Below are positions 25,579-33,402 of a stretch of DNA of 64,000 bases, piece after piece; the stretch's first letter is position 1, and each line of letters begins with the position of its first letter. The position numbers and the translations under genes were made by a program. Source of the DNA: Bradyrhizobium sp. Ash2021 (GTDB taxonomy: Bacteria; Pseudomonadota; Alphaproteobacteria; Rhizobiales; Xanthobacteraceae). Where the stretch lies: positions 1,718,501 to 1,782,500 of the forward strand of contig NZ_CP100604.1 in assembly GCF_031202265.1 (NCBI RefSeq), written 5' to 3'. The notes beneath the pieces are model-generated. The model was not told where the DNA came from and made no database searches. It was given only the letters and a program-made list of their open reading frames with translations.

Positions 25579-26817
25579 ATGATGACGAACGAAGCTATGT
25601 CTCGGCCGATCGCGGACTCGGACTTACGGCCAGCCAGTACGCGGCAAGCGGTCGGCCTGGTGTTGCTGCTAGGCGTCTCGTACATGTTCAACGCGATGGA
25701 CCGACAAGTCTTTCCAGCGTTGTTGGGGAGCATTCGCTCCGACTATGCTCTCACACTTCCACAAGCCGGTTTTGCAAGCACTGTCTTCACGGTCAACGTG
25801 GCGATCTTCGCTGCCCTGAGCGGTTGGTTCATGGCCAAGTTCGGGCGCCGCTACGTTCTGTTGGGCGGGCTTGTCTGTTACTCGCTGTTCACGTTGCTAA
25901 CACCGTTCGCCACCGGGTTCGTCAGCCTGACGGTGTTGCGGGCCCTCACGGGCGTCGGGGAGGCGCTCCAGGTGGGCGCCGTCTTCGCGTGCATGGGAGC
26001 GTACTTCGGCGCGCGACGCGGCGCCGCCATGGGCGCGATGCAAACGTTTTTCGGCTTGGGTGCGTTCCTGGGGCCGGTTCTCGGCACGCGGCTCGAAAGT
26101 TGGGCCAACTCGTGGTCGGCCTCGTTTTACGTTTACGGAGTAGCCGGGATCGTCGTTGCCGTCATCGCCGCGATCGTCATTCCCTTGGAATTCACCGACG
26201 CCGGCCCGAGCCCCTCGATGGTAAGGGAAGCAGGGAGGACGACCGAGTCGATCTGGACCCGCAACCTGCTACTGAGCGCCGTGTCCTTCGGGCTCGTCGG
26301 GTTCTCGTTCTTTTCGTACTCGGCGCTCTACGCGAGCTACGCTCACACCGAGCTGGGCTTCTCGGTCGTGGATGCTGGCGCCGCGCTCGGCATGTACGGC
26401 ATCGGGGCCATGCTCGGAGTCGTCGGCGGCTGGCTGGGCGATAAGGTCAGCGATAAGTGCATCATCGGCGGCCTTCTGCTGATGGCGACAGCGGGCTACG
26501 TTCTGTTCGACGGTCTCCCTCAATTCAAGCTTCACTTGTTGCTGTCGCTGATCTTCGGCCTGACGATGAGCGGGTTCCTGTTCACGCGGTTCATGGCGGT
26601 CGTGCAGCGAAGCGTGGATCCGAGCCAGATCGGACACGCCGGAGCCGTCGCTCTTGCGGCGTTCTATCTCCCGGGGCCCTTCGCCGGCTACCTCTTCGGC
26701 AAGATGGTCGAGATCGGCGGTTGGTCGGTTGCCTCGCTCATTTTGGTCGTGGGCCCACCATTGCTCGGGGTCGTTCTGATGAGCTTGTACGATTTCTCCA
26801 ACATGCGGAAAGACTGA
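25579..26817 (+). CDS. MFS transporter
   Basis: 412-aa major facilitator protein with about 12 hydrophobic segments. The first helix is VGLVLLLGVSYMFNAMDRQV; the loop 2-3 motif is GWFMAKFGRRYVLLGG, the classic G...R.GRR.. signature; a second-half copy is GGWLGDKVSDKC. The N-terminal DRQ after the first helix is typical of organic-acid/aromatic-acid symporters. RBS GGAGGA lies before the ATG. In the middle of the operon, it likely imports the growth substrate. Confidence 0.92.
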   Translation: MMTNEAMSRPIADSDLRPASTRQAVGLVLLLGVSYMFNAMDRQVFPALLGSIRSDYALTLPQAGFASTVFTVNVAIFAALSGWFMAKFGRRYVLLGGLVCYSLFTLLTPFATGFVSLTVLRALTGVGEALQVGAVFACMGAYFGARRGAAMGAMQTFFGLGAFLGPVLGTRLESWANSWSASFYVYGVAGIVVAVIAAIVIPLEFTDAGPSPSMVREAGRTTESIWTRNLLLSAVSFGLVGFSFFSYSALYASYAHTELGFSVVDAGAALGMYGIGAMLGVVGGWLGDKVSDKCIIGGLLLMATAGYVLFDGLPQFKLHLLLSLIFGLTMSGFLFTRFMAVVQRSVDPSQIGHAGAVALAAFYLPGPFAGYLFGKMVEIGGWSVASLILVVGPPLLGVVLMSLYDFSNMRKD

Positions 26818-26830
26818 GAGGAGCTTCACG

Positions 26831-28072
26831 ATGACAAGCAAAAACGGGTCTTCATCTTCACGCCGCGCGATCGTGATCGGCGGCTCGATGTCGGGTCTCT
26901 TCGCAGCTTCACTTCTGCGGAAGGCCGGCTGGGAGACCGACGTATACGAGCGTAGCGATGTCGAACTTCGTGGGCGTGGAGCGGGAATCGTCACCCATCC
27001 CGATCTCATACAGTCGCTGGAGCGAAGCAGCGCACAATTGAATGACTTGGGCGTCACTGTCCACGAACGCGTCGCGTTGGATTCCCAGGGGAATGTGATC
27101 GAGCGACTACCCTACGAACAGATCGTCACGTCCTGGGATCGACTGCATCAAATTATGCGAGCCACGATTCCTCAAGGCACGCATCATCTCGGTTACAATC
27201 TGAAGGCCATCGAGCAGGACGCGGACTCCGTGACGGCGATCTTCGAGAGCGGCGAACGAGTGACCGGTGATCTGCTCGTCGGCGCTGACGGGTTTCGCTC
27301 GGTCGTGCGCAACATGTTCGCCCCGGAGATTCAGCCGATCTACGCGGGTTATGTGGTATGGCGTGGTCTTGCTGACGAGGACGCCATTCCGAAAGAGGCG
27401 CACGCTGCGGTCTTCGACAAGTTCGCGTTCTTCTTGCCGCCTCATAACAAGAATATCGGCTATCCGATCGCCGGACCGGACAACGATCTGCGGCCTGGCC
27501 ATCGTCGGTGGAATTGGGTCTGGTATCGGGCGGTCGACCGAGCCGCTTTGGACAATATACTGGTCGACGAAGACGGGGTGTACCACGCCGTTTCGATCCC
27601 CCCGCCGAAGGTCCGAGCCGATGTCATCGCACGTCTCAAGGAAGACGCGCGGGAGTTCCTGCCTCCTCCGATGCGCGATATTTTGTTTTGCGTCGCCAAA
27701 CCCTTCTTTACGCCGATCTACGATCTGCTGGTCGAGAGGATGGTGTACGGCCGCGTCGCGCTGATCGGCGACGCCGCTGCGGTCGCTCGGCCTCACATCG
27801 GCATGGGTATCGCCAAGGGCGGCACGGACGCGGAGGTGCTGACAGACTCGCTCGCAAGCCATCCGAATTTGCTCGAAGGTCTGTCTCGCTTCGAGCGTGA
27901 GCGTCTGCCGATCGCCGGGAGGGCCGTGGCCCAAGGGCGCAGCCTCGGAGAATACATGCTCGCTCATGCGTCGCCCGGAAATGGGGCCGACGACGCGCAT
28001 TGGTGTGAGTTCCACAGCATTCGGGGCATTCTCAAGCACACTGCGTCGTCCGCATTTCTTCATTCAGCCTAG
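26831..28072 (+). CDS. FAD-dependent aromatic monooxygenase (PHBH fold, DHPH-like)
   Basis: 413-aa class A flavoprotein monooxygenase. The N-terminal dinucleotide-binding motif is AIVIGGSMSGLFAASLLRKA with VYERSD; the second FAD motif is LVGADGFRSVVRNM; the third is RVALIGDAAAVARPHIGMGI. The YAGYVVWRGLADED segment and overall pattern resemble 2,6-dihydroxypyridine 3-hydroxylase. It would insert an oxygen into an aromatic or heteroaromatic ring with NAD(P)H and O2. The gene follows the MFS gene by 13 bp. Confidence 0.9.
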   Translation: MTSKNGSSSSRRAIVIGGSMSGLFAASLLRKAGWETDVYERSDVELRGRGAGIVTHPDLIQSLERSSAQLNDLGVTVHERVALDSQGNVIERLPYEQIVTSWDRLHQIMRATIPQGTHHLGYNLKAIEQDADSVTAIFESGERVTGDLLVGADGFRSVVRNMFAPEIQPIYAGYVVWRGLADEDAIPKEAHAAVFDKFAFFLPPHNKNIGYPIAGPDNDLRPGHRRWNWVWYRAVDRAALDNILVDEDGVYHAVSIPPPKVRADVIARLKEDAREFLPPPMRDILFCVAKPFFTPIYDLLVERMVYGRVALIGDAAAVARPHIGMGIAKGGTDAEVLTDSLASHPNLLEGLSRFERERLPIAGRAVAQGRSLGEYMLAHASPGNGADDAHWCEFHSIRGILKHTASSAFLHSA

Positions 28073-28088
28073 GAGCTTGGTACGTCAC

Positions 28089-29348
28089 ATGGGAAGTCAG
28101 GATCTTCCGGCCCCCGAACTGGCACGCAACATGCGGCTTATCGGGCATTGCGATCAAGGCGGCCGTCCGGACGGTGTGCAACTCATGGTGCACCGCGGAT
28201 TCGCGTATATCGGCCACATGTTCTCTAAGGGTTTCAGCGTCGTGGATGTCAGGGATCCCACGCGGCCAAAGACAGTGCATTACGTCGCTGCTGCTCAGAA
28301 CACCTGGAACATTCACCTCCAGACGCAGGACGATCTGCTCCTCGTCATCAATGCCAAGGACATGTTTGCCGCCCCGGAGTTTCAAGACGAGAAGGCCTAC
28401 TACAAGGGAGAACTCGGGAGGAAGGTCGGCACGGCGGACATCGGCCGGCGGCCTCCCGACTGGCGGGCAGGTCTCGCCGTCTACGACATCTCGCGAGGCG
28501 AAGCGCCGCGTGAGATAGGGTTCATGCCGATCGAGGGCGGCGGCATCCACCGTCTATGGTATACCGGCGGGCGTTGGGCCTATGCGTCGGCCCTGATCGA
28601 CGGCTTCACCGACTACATCTTCATCACGATCGACATGAGCGATCCTGCCCGTCCCAAGGAGGTCGGACGGTACTGGTTGCCGGGAATGAATGCCGCCGCG
28701 GGCGAGGCCACCGTGGCGGATCCCTCGCGCAGGCAGGGCTTGCATCACCCCATCGTCCACGGCGACACGGCCTATCTCGCCTGGCGCGATGCCGGGATGG
28801 TGATCCTGGATGTCAAGGATCGAACCGAACCGAGGCTTATCGCTCACAAGAATTGGTCTCCGCCGTTCGGTGGAGGTACCCATAACTGCCTGCCGCTGCC
28901 CGATCGCGATTTGCTGGTGGTGCTTGACGAGGCCGTGCTGGATCATCAGGAGGACGGCGAGAAGCTGATATGGTTGTTCGACGTCCGCGAGCCGTCCAAC
29001 CCGGTGAGCATTTCGACCTTCAAGTCGCCGTCGGACATCGATTACAAGGCGAAGCCGGGGCATTTCGGCCCTCATAATCTGCATGAAAACCGACCGGGCA
29101 GCTTCATAAGCTCCGAACTGATCTTCGCGACGTACCAAAACGCCGGCGTGCGGGTGTTCGACATCCGCGACCGCTACGCACCTCGTGAGGTTGGCGCGTT
29201 GGTCCCCCCGGCTCCTAACGGTCTCGTCGATACCCGACCTGGTCGACCGAGGGTCATTCAATCCGCGGACGTTTTCGTCGAAGCGTCGGGCCTCATTTAC
29301 AGCACCGACTACAATGGCGGGCTCTACGTGATGGAGTTCAAAGCGTGA
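28089..29348 (+). CDS. LVIVD-repeat beta-propeller protein
   Basis: 419 aa from the ATG at 28089; the open frame upstream overlaps the monooxygenase and is not used. It has repeated blades of the LVIVD type such as GFAYIGHMFSKGFSVVDVRD, DYIFITIDMSDPARPKEVGR and AGVRVFDIRDRYAPREVGAL. No signal peptide is visible. LVIVD proteins are mostly uncharacterised. It overlaps the next gene (GTGA), so it is probably made together with the Gfo/Idh dehydrogenase. It could be a lactonase-like or scaffold protein; function unknown. Confidence 0.85.
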   Translation: MGSQDLPAPELARNMRLIGHCDQGGRPDGVQLMVHRGFAYIGHMFSKGFSVVDVRDPTRPKTVHYVAAAQNTWNIHLQTQDDLLLVINAKDMFAAPEFQDEKAYYKGELGRKVGTADIGRRPPDWRAGLAVYDISRGEAPREIGFMPIEGGGIHRLWYTGGRWAYASALIDGFTDYIFITIDMSDPARPKEVGRYWLPGMNAAAGEATVADPSRRQGLHHPIVHGDTAYLAWRDAGMVILDVKDRTEPRLIAHKNWSPPFGGGTHNCLPLPDRDLLVVLDEAVLDHQEDGEKLIWLFDVREPSNPVSISTFKSPSDIDYKAKPGHFGPHNLHENRPGSFISSELIFATYQNAGVRVFDIRDRYAPREVGALVPPAPNGLVDTRPGRPRVIQSADVFVEASGLIYSTDYNGGLYVMEFKA

Positions 29349-30388
29349 GTCCGTCGACCGCCCGAACTCGTGCGACAAAGGCAGCGATCGTCGGCCTGGG
29401 ATGGTGGGGTCAGCACATCCTGCGGCAGACGATCGGATCCGACGTCATTCATATAGTGCAGGCGGTCGGAAGCCGTGATGAGCAACGGGCACTTGCAGGA
29501 AAATATGGCGCGGACTTCACGACGGATCTCGCTCGGGTTCTCGCCGATCCTTCCATCGATCTCGTCATTCTGGCCACGCCCCATTCGCTGCATGCGCGAC
29601 AGATCGTAACGGTGGCTCATGCGGGCAAACACGTCTTCTGCGAGAAGCCGATCGGGCTCGACGTGACGGAGGTCAGACGAGCGCTCGATGCGTGTCGCGC
29701 CACAGGAGTTCGCCTCGGCGTCGGACATGAACGCCGGTTCGAGCCGGCGATCGACGAACTGCGTAAGTTGCTGGCCGATGGCTTCTTCGGAACGATCATG
29801 CACGTCGAGGCGTGTTTCCATCACGACAAACTCCGTGGCATCGCCGGCGGGAATTGGCGGGTCAGCGCGCAGGGTGAGGTGCCGCTCGCGATGACGGCGA
29901 CGGGTATCCACCTGACGGACCTGTTCTTGGATCTGTTCGGCCCTGTCGAGACAGTGACGGCATTTCCTGCGACGCGCATTGAAAACACGGGCTACGCAGA
30001 CACTGTATCCGTACACGTCGGCTTTGCGTCCAAGGCTACTGGCTACTTCTCCACCGTGCTCGCCACGCCGTTCTATTCGCGGCTCGCGGTCTTCGGCAGC
30101 GAAGGGTGGGCTGAAGTCCGTGACGCGTCCCATCCAGACCAATCCGGTCCTAGCACGCTGACCGCACAGCGTCGCGCGTTCGGGCCCATAGTCACGACGC
30201 TGCCCGGCAAGGATGCCGTGCGGGCCAATCTCGAGCGGTTCGCGCTATCGCTCGGAGGCGAAGCGTCCTATCCGTTCACCGAGGAGCAGATCTTGGGCAA
30301 CATTGCCGTGATGGTCGCCGTATCGCGATCGATTTTGGACGGGCGGACCGTGCCGATCGCCGAGATCCTGCCTCGTTCGCCGATCTAG
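29345..30388 (+). CDS. Gfo/Idh/MocA-family NAD(P)-dependent oxidoreductase
   Basis: 347 aa from a GTG at 29345 overlapping the previous stop by 4 bp. The N-terminal Rossmann domain has AAIVGLGWWGQHILRQTI and VCEKP-type motif HVFCEKPIGLDV (cofactor and substrate Lys in EKP). The C-terminal alpha/beta domain has GTIMHVEACFHHDKLRG and HLTDLFLDLFGP with the conserved His. Family members oxidise sugars, inositols or phthalate dihydrodiols; the WWG variation is unusual. Last gene of the operon that starts at 20698. Confidence 0.9.
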   Translation: MSPSTARTRATKAAIVGLGWWGQHILRQTIGSDVIHIVQAVGSRDEQRALAGKYGADFTTDLARVLADPSIDLVILATPHSLHARQIVTVAHAGKHVFCEKPIGLDVTEVRRALDACRATGVRLGVGHERRFEPAIDELRKLLADGFFGTIMHVEACFHHDKLRGIAGGNWRVSAQGEVPLAMTATGIHLTDLFLDLFGPVETVTAFPATRIENTGYADTVSVHVGFASKATGYFSTVLATPFYSRLAVFGSEGWAEVRDASHPDQSGPSTLTAQRRAFGPIVTTLPGKDAVRANLERFALSLGGEASYPFTEEQILGNIAVMVAVSRSILDGRTVPIAEILPRSPI

Positions 30389-30475
30389 CGTTTGGCACCG
30401 CAATCGTCCCACCTCGCAGCCCGTCGTAGTCGAGTGGGCCGTCGGTCGTCCGTGGAAGTGCAGCGACACGCAATC

Positions 30476-30500
30476 GCCGGCGAATGGTAGGCTCGCCGGC
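30476..30500. terminator. Hairpin between convergent operons
   Basis: GCCGGCGA-N9-TCGCCGGC: a perfect 8-bp stem in the 180-bp gap between the Gfo/Idh gene (+) and the OYE copy B gene (-). No T-run on either side. Possible bidirectional termination signal. Confidence 0.4.
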
Positions 30501-30568
30501 TAAGGACCAACATCGCTCGATTGCGGGCGGCGTCATCCACCCTCACGCGCAGAGAGGTCAGCGGCTGG

Positions 30569-31666
30569 TCAGGCGGCGGCCTTGGCCGTCGGGTAATCGG
30601 TGTAGCCTTGCGAGTCGCCGCCGTAGAACGTCGATCGGTCGTAAGCGTTGAGCGGCAGTCCCTGCCGCAGACGCTCGGGCAGGTCCGGGTTCGAGATGAA
30701 GTGCCGCCCGAAGGCGACGAGGTCGGCGTCGCCCGACGCGACGATGGCTTCCGCGGAGGCCGGATTGAAGCCGCCGGCAGCGATCAAGGTTCTCGAGAAC
30801 TTCGGCCGCAAATGCTGGACCGCGACGGGAGCCTGGCCGAAAGCGATCTCCTCGGTACCCTTGATGCGGGGCTCGACGACATGGAGGTACGCGATGCCCA
30901 AGCGATCGAGCGCGGTCGCCACGTATCCGAAGGTCGCCCGTGGATTGCTGTCCGACATCGATCCGTACGTGCCGCTCGGAGAGATGCGCATGCCCACTCG
31001 GTCGGCTCCCCAGACCGAAATGGTGGCCTGTGTCACCTCCAGCAGGAAGCGCGCCCGGTTTCCGATGGGGCCGCCGTATTCGTCAGTGCGCTTGTTCGTT
31101 CCGTCCTGCAGGAACTGGTCGGGCAGATAGCCGTTCGCGCCGTGAATTTCGACACCATCGAAACCGGCACGCAGCGACCGCTCGGCGCCGGCGCGAAATT
31201 CTTCGACGATCGCGGGGATTTCGTGCAGCTCGAGGGCGCGCGGAATCGAGAACGGCACTTCACCTGCTTTGGTGTAGGCATAGCCCTCGGCGGCAATCGC
31301 GGAGGGGGCAACCGGTGCGTCGCCGTTCGGCTGCAGGTCGACATGCGATTGCCGGCCGACGTGCCATAATTGCTGAAAGATGCGACCGCCCTTGGAATGG
31401 ACCGCGTCGGTGACCCGCTGCCATCCTGCGATCTGGGCGTCCGAGTAGATGCCAGGTGCCCCGGCATAACCGTTGCCGCGGGTCGAGACCGGCGTCGCTT
31501 CGGAGACGATCAGGCCGCCTTGCGACGCACGTTGGGTGTAATATTTGACCATCAGTCCGTTCGGAATATCACCGGGATCGGAGCGCATCCGCGTGAGCGG
31601 CGCCATCGCGACGCGATGCGTCAATTCGTAGGGCCCGACCTTGGTCGAAGTGAATAGTTTGGACAT
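30569..31666 (-). CDS. Old yellow enzyme family flavin oxidoreductase, copy B
   Basis: 365-aa FMN ene-reductase, paralog of the proteins at 16839 and 51774. Same motifs: MAPLTRMRSDPGD, LWHVGRQSHVDLQPNG, HGANGYLPDQFLQDGTNKRT, and LVAFGRHFISNPDLPERL. Slightly shorter C-terminus than copy A. It follows the peroxiredoxin copy B by 85 bp on the minus strand, and the pair is under the palindrome at 32542. Likely reduces electrophilic alkenes or quinones formed during catabolism. Confidence 0.94.
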   Translation of the reverse strand: MSKLFTSTKVGPYELTHRVAMAPLTRMRSDPGDIPNGLMVKYYTQRASQGGLIVSEATPVSTRGNGYAGAPGIYSDAQIAGWQRVTDAVHSKGGRIFQQLWHVGRQSHVDLQPNGDAPVAPSAIAAEGYAYTKAGEVPFSIPRALELHEIPAIVEEFRAGAERSLRAGFDGVEIHGANGYLPDQFLQDGTNKRTDEYGGPIGNRARFLLEVTQATISVWGADRVGMRISPSGTYGSMSDSNPRATFGYVATALDRLGIAYLHVVEPRIKGTEEIAFGQAPVAVQHLRPKFSRTLIAAGGFNPASAEAIVASGDADLVAFGRHFISNPDLPERLRQGLPLNAYDRSTFYGGDSQGYTDYPTAKAAA

Positions 31667-31751
31667 CGGAGTTTTCCTTTGAAAATTCGATTGAAAAAGC
31701 GCGGCCGATGGACGCTGGAAGTGTGCGTGCCATCGGCCGCCTCGTACGTCG

Positions 31752-32426
31752 TTACGCCTTGACGGAGGTCAGGCGCTGGAGGACCGGAATCATGTCTTCC
31801 GGCTCGGGCCGACGGGTGTAGTCGGGGTTGACTTCGGAATAGAGGATGATGCCGTCCTGACCGATGACGTAACGGGCTGGCATTGGCAGCGTCCAGCTCG
31901 GATCGTCGTTGAAGGTCGGCAGGTCGTTCTTGAGTTGTTTGTAGAGTTCGACCAGGTAATCGGGCAGATGGAAGCGCAGACCGAACGCTGCGCCGACCTT
32001 GCCCTTCACGTCCGAAAGGATCGGGAACGAGAGCTTGTTCTGACGCGCCGATTTGCGGCTGTTCGGAGCGGTCTGCGGCGAGATTGCGACCAGCGAAGCA
32101 CCATACTTGTCGAACGCCGGCTTCGCGGCTTCGAGCGCTTGCAGCTCCATGTTGCAGTAGGGGCACCAGACGCCGCGGTAGAAGCTCAGGACCAATGGAC
32201 CGCGCTTGAGCAGGTCCACCGAGTTGACGACGTTTCCTTCGGGATCCGTCAACGAGAAAGACGGAGCGACGTCACCGGCCCTTTTGGCGCGCTGGGCGGC
32301 CTCCGATTCGATCAGTTCGGCGGTCGCGCGGCGCATGGTCTCGATGACCGCGGGAGGAACATTGTAGGGCGGCCTTCCGGCCTCGAAGTTGGCTTTGAAA
32401 GCGTCGAGTTTGGCTTGAAGTGACAT
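31752..32426 (-). CDS. Peroxiredoxin-like protein (AhpC/TSA family), copy B
   Basis: 224 aa from the ATG at 32426; the open frame upstream to 32510 lies in the leader. The active-site region FYRGVWCPYCNMELQALEAA with the CxxC pair is identical to copy A at 16051. Near-identical N-terminus MSLQAKLDAFKANFEAGRPP. Start of the operon with OYE copy B. GGAGAC precedes the ATG. Cytoplasmic thiol peroxidase by family; role in this regulon inferred. Confidence 0.9.
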   Translation of the reverse strand: MSLQAKLDAFKANFEAGRPPYNVPPAVIETMRRATAELIESEAAQRAKRAGDVAPSFSLTDPEGNVVNSVDLLKRGPLVLSFYRGVWCPYCNMELQALEAAKPAFDKYGASLVAISPQTAPNSRKSARQNKLSFPILSDVKGKVGAAFGLRFHLPDYLVELYKQLKNDLPTFNDDPSWTLPMPARYVIGQDGIILYSEVNPDYTRRPEPEDMIPVLQRLTSVKA

Positions 32427-32541
32427 GACGGTCTCCGTTGCTTTGCGCGAAGGACGGCGGGGCCGCCGTTTCGTTGAACTCACGCGAAGGAAGGTAAAGG
32501 AGACCGTCATGCGAGGTAGCCAGTTCGCCAGACTAGCGCTT

Positions 32542-32556
32542 ATTCCATGGCGGAAT
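32542..32556. promoter_or_regulatory. LysR-type palindrome 3 (peroxiredoxin/OYE operon B)
   Basis: Perfect ATTCC-ATGGC-GGAAT, about 116 bp upstream of the peroxiredoxin B start codon on the minus strand. Read toward the gene, GGAATA is followed by 4 bases and CTAGTC, as at palindrome 2. Confidence 0.7.
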
Positions 32557-32844
32557 GGTCAGGGCTGCTTGCACGTCTAATCCGAGGGGTGAGCTTCCAC
32601 TCCCGCCGGCGTCCTGCTGCCGGTCGGTACTCGCGTTGATCCGCGGGCCATCTTGTGCGCTGCATCTCCTGCGGCGGTTGTATCAGGGATCCACAACCTG
32701 GCCACTTTGGCTTGGCCTCCGCGCGGTTGCCCGAGCCTGTGTGGCCGCCCACCCGCTGCTTGGTCGCGAGCGATCTGTGGTCGATTGGGTGGCCCGCGGG
32801 CAGGTCGACCATCGTCCCGTCGGAGAGAACGATAGCCTGGACGC

Positions 32845-33036
32845 TTACGAAGACGATCGCGACCCGCGGGGCGCGGCTGACCGGGATCGTCGCCTTGAGC
32901 ACGGTTTGCGCCGACCGCGAGCCCCGATGGCGGCGGAGGCGTTCGGTACGTTGCCGACGGCGGCCTTGATCTGACTGTACAATTCGGCCGCTCGGCCGGT
33001 TGCGCAGTCTCTGTCGGGAACGGAAAGACGAGACAT
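32845..33036 (-). pseudogene. AhpD/carboxymuconolactone-decarboxylase-like gene, N-terminal fragment
   Basis: From an ATG at 33036 with AAGGAG 7 bp upstream, the frame reads MSRLSVPDRDCATGRAAELY then SQIKAAVGNVPNASAAIGAR, the start of a CMD/AhpD-like protein. Similarity then stops and the frame ends at 32845; the CxxC active site is absent. The neighbouring minus-strand sequence (VAIVFVSVQAIVLSDGTMVD) is unrelated and similar to a stretch at 41920-42030. A decayed gene with intact start signals. The stretch 32557-32844 shows no other gene; 33037-33402 shows nothing I recognise. Confidence 0.6.
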
Positions 33037-33402
33037 GTAATACTCCTTGTTTCGCATCGGCGATCGCTCCACAAACGCGCACGGCAACTCGTCGCGCGAG
33101 CGTGTGTGGACGGCTTGCCGGTCCAAACTCACTCTTCGTAGCCGTCTTGGACTTGGCCCGAGTCTAGACGAAGGCCAGCGGGTAAGTCAGATGGCGTGAA
33201 GCGAACGTTGCGCGATACCGCGATCTGAGCGAGCTTAACGTCGTAAGATTGTGTTAAATGCTGCTACGCTGAGCACGAGCCGCCCAGCAGGTGGCGATCA
33301 CCAAGCGCGTAGGCCTCTGCCGAGCAGAAATATCCGGCCAGGAATGAGAAAACGGAGATCAAGGCTCGAATACCGGAAGGCCTATGCGCGATAGCGAAAT
33401 GA

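Larger units (their letters stand above)
30569..32426 (-). repeat. Peroxiredoxin-OYE operon, copy B
   Basis: Inverted paralogous copy of 16051-17948; gene order, spacing type and the upstream LysR-type palindrome are all kept. Sequence has diverged more at DNA level than the proteins, so it is an old duplication or parallel acquisition. Confidence 0.8.

Noticed and set aside
33331..33345. TATCC-GGCCA-GGAAT as a LysR-type site
   Set aside because: Two mismatches in one half and no gene start at the right distance.
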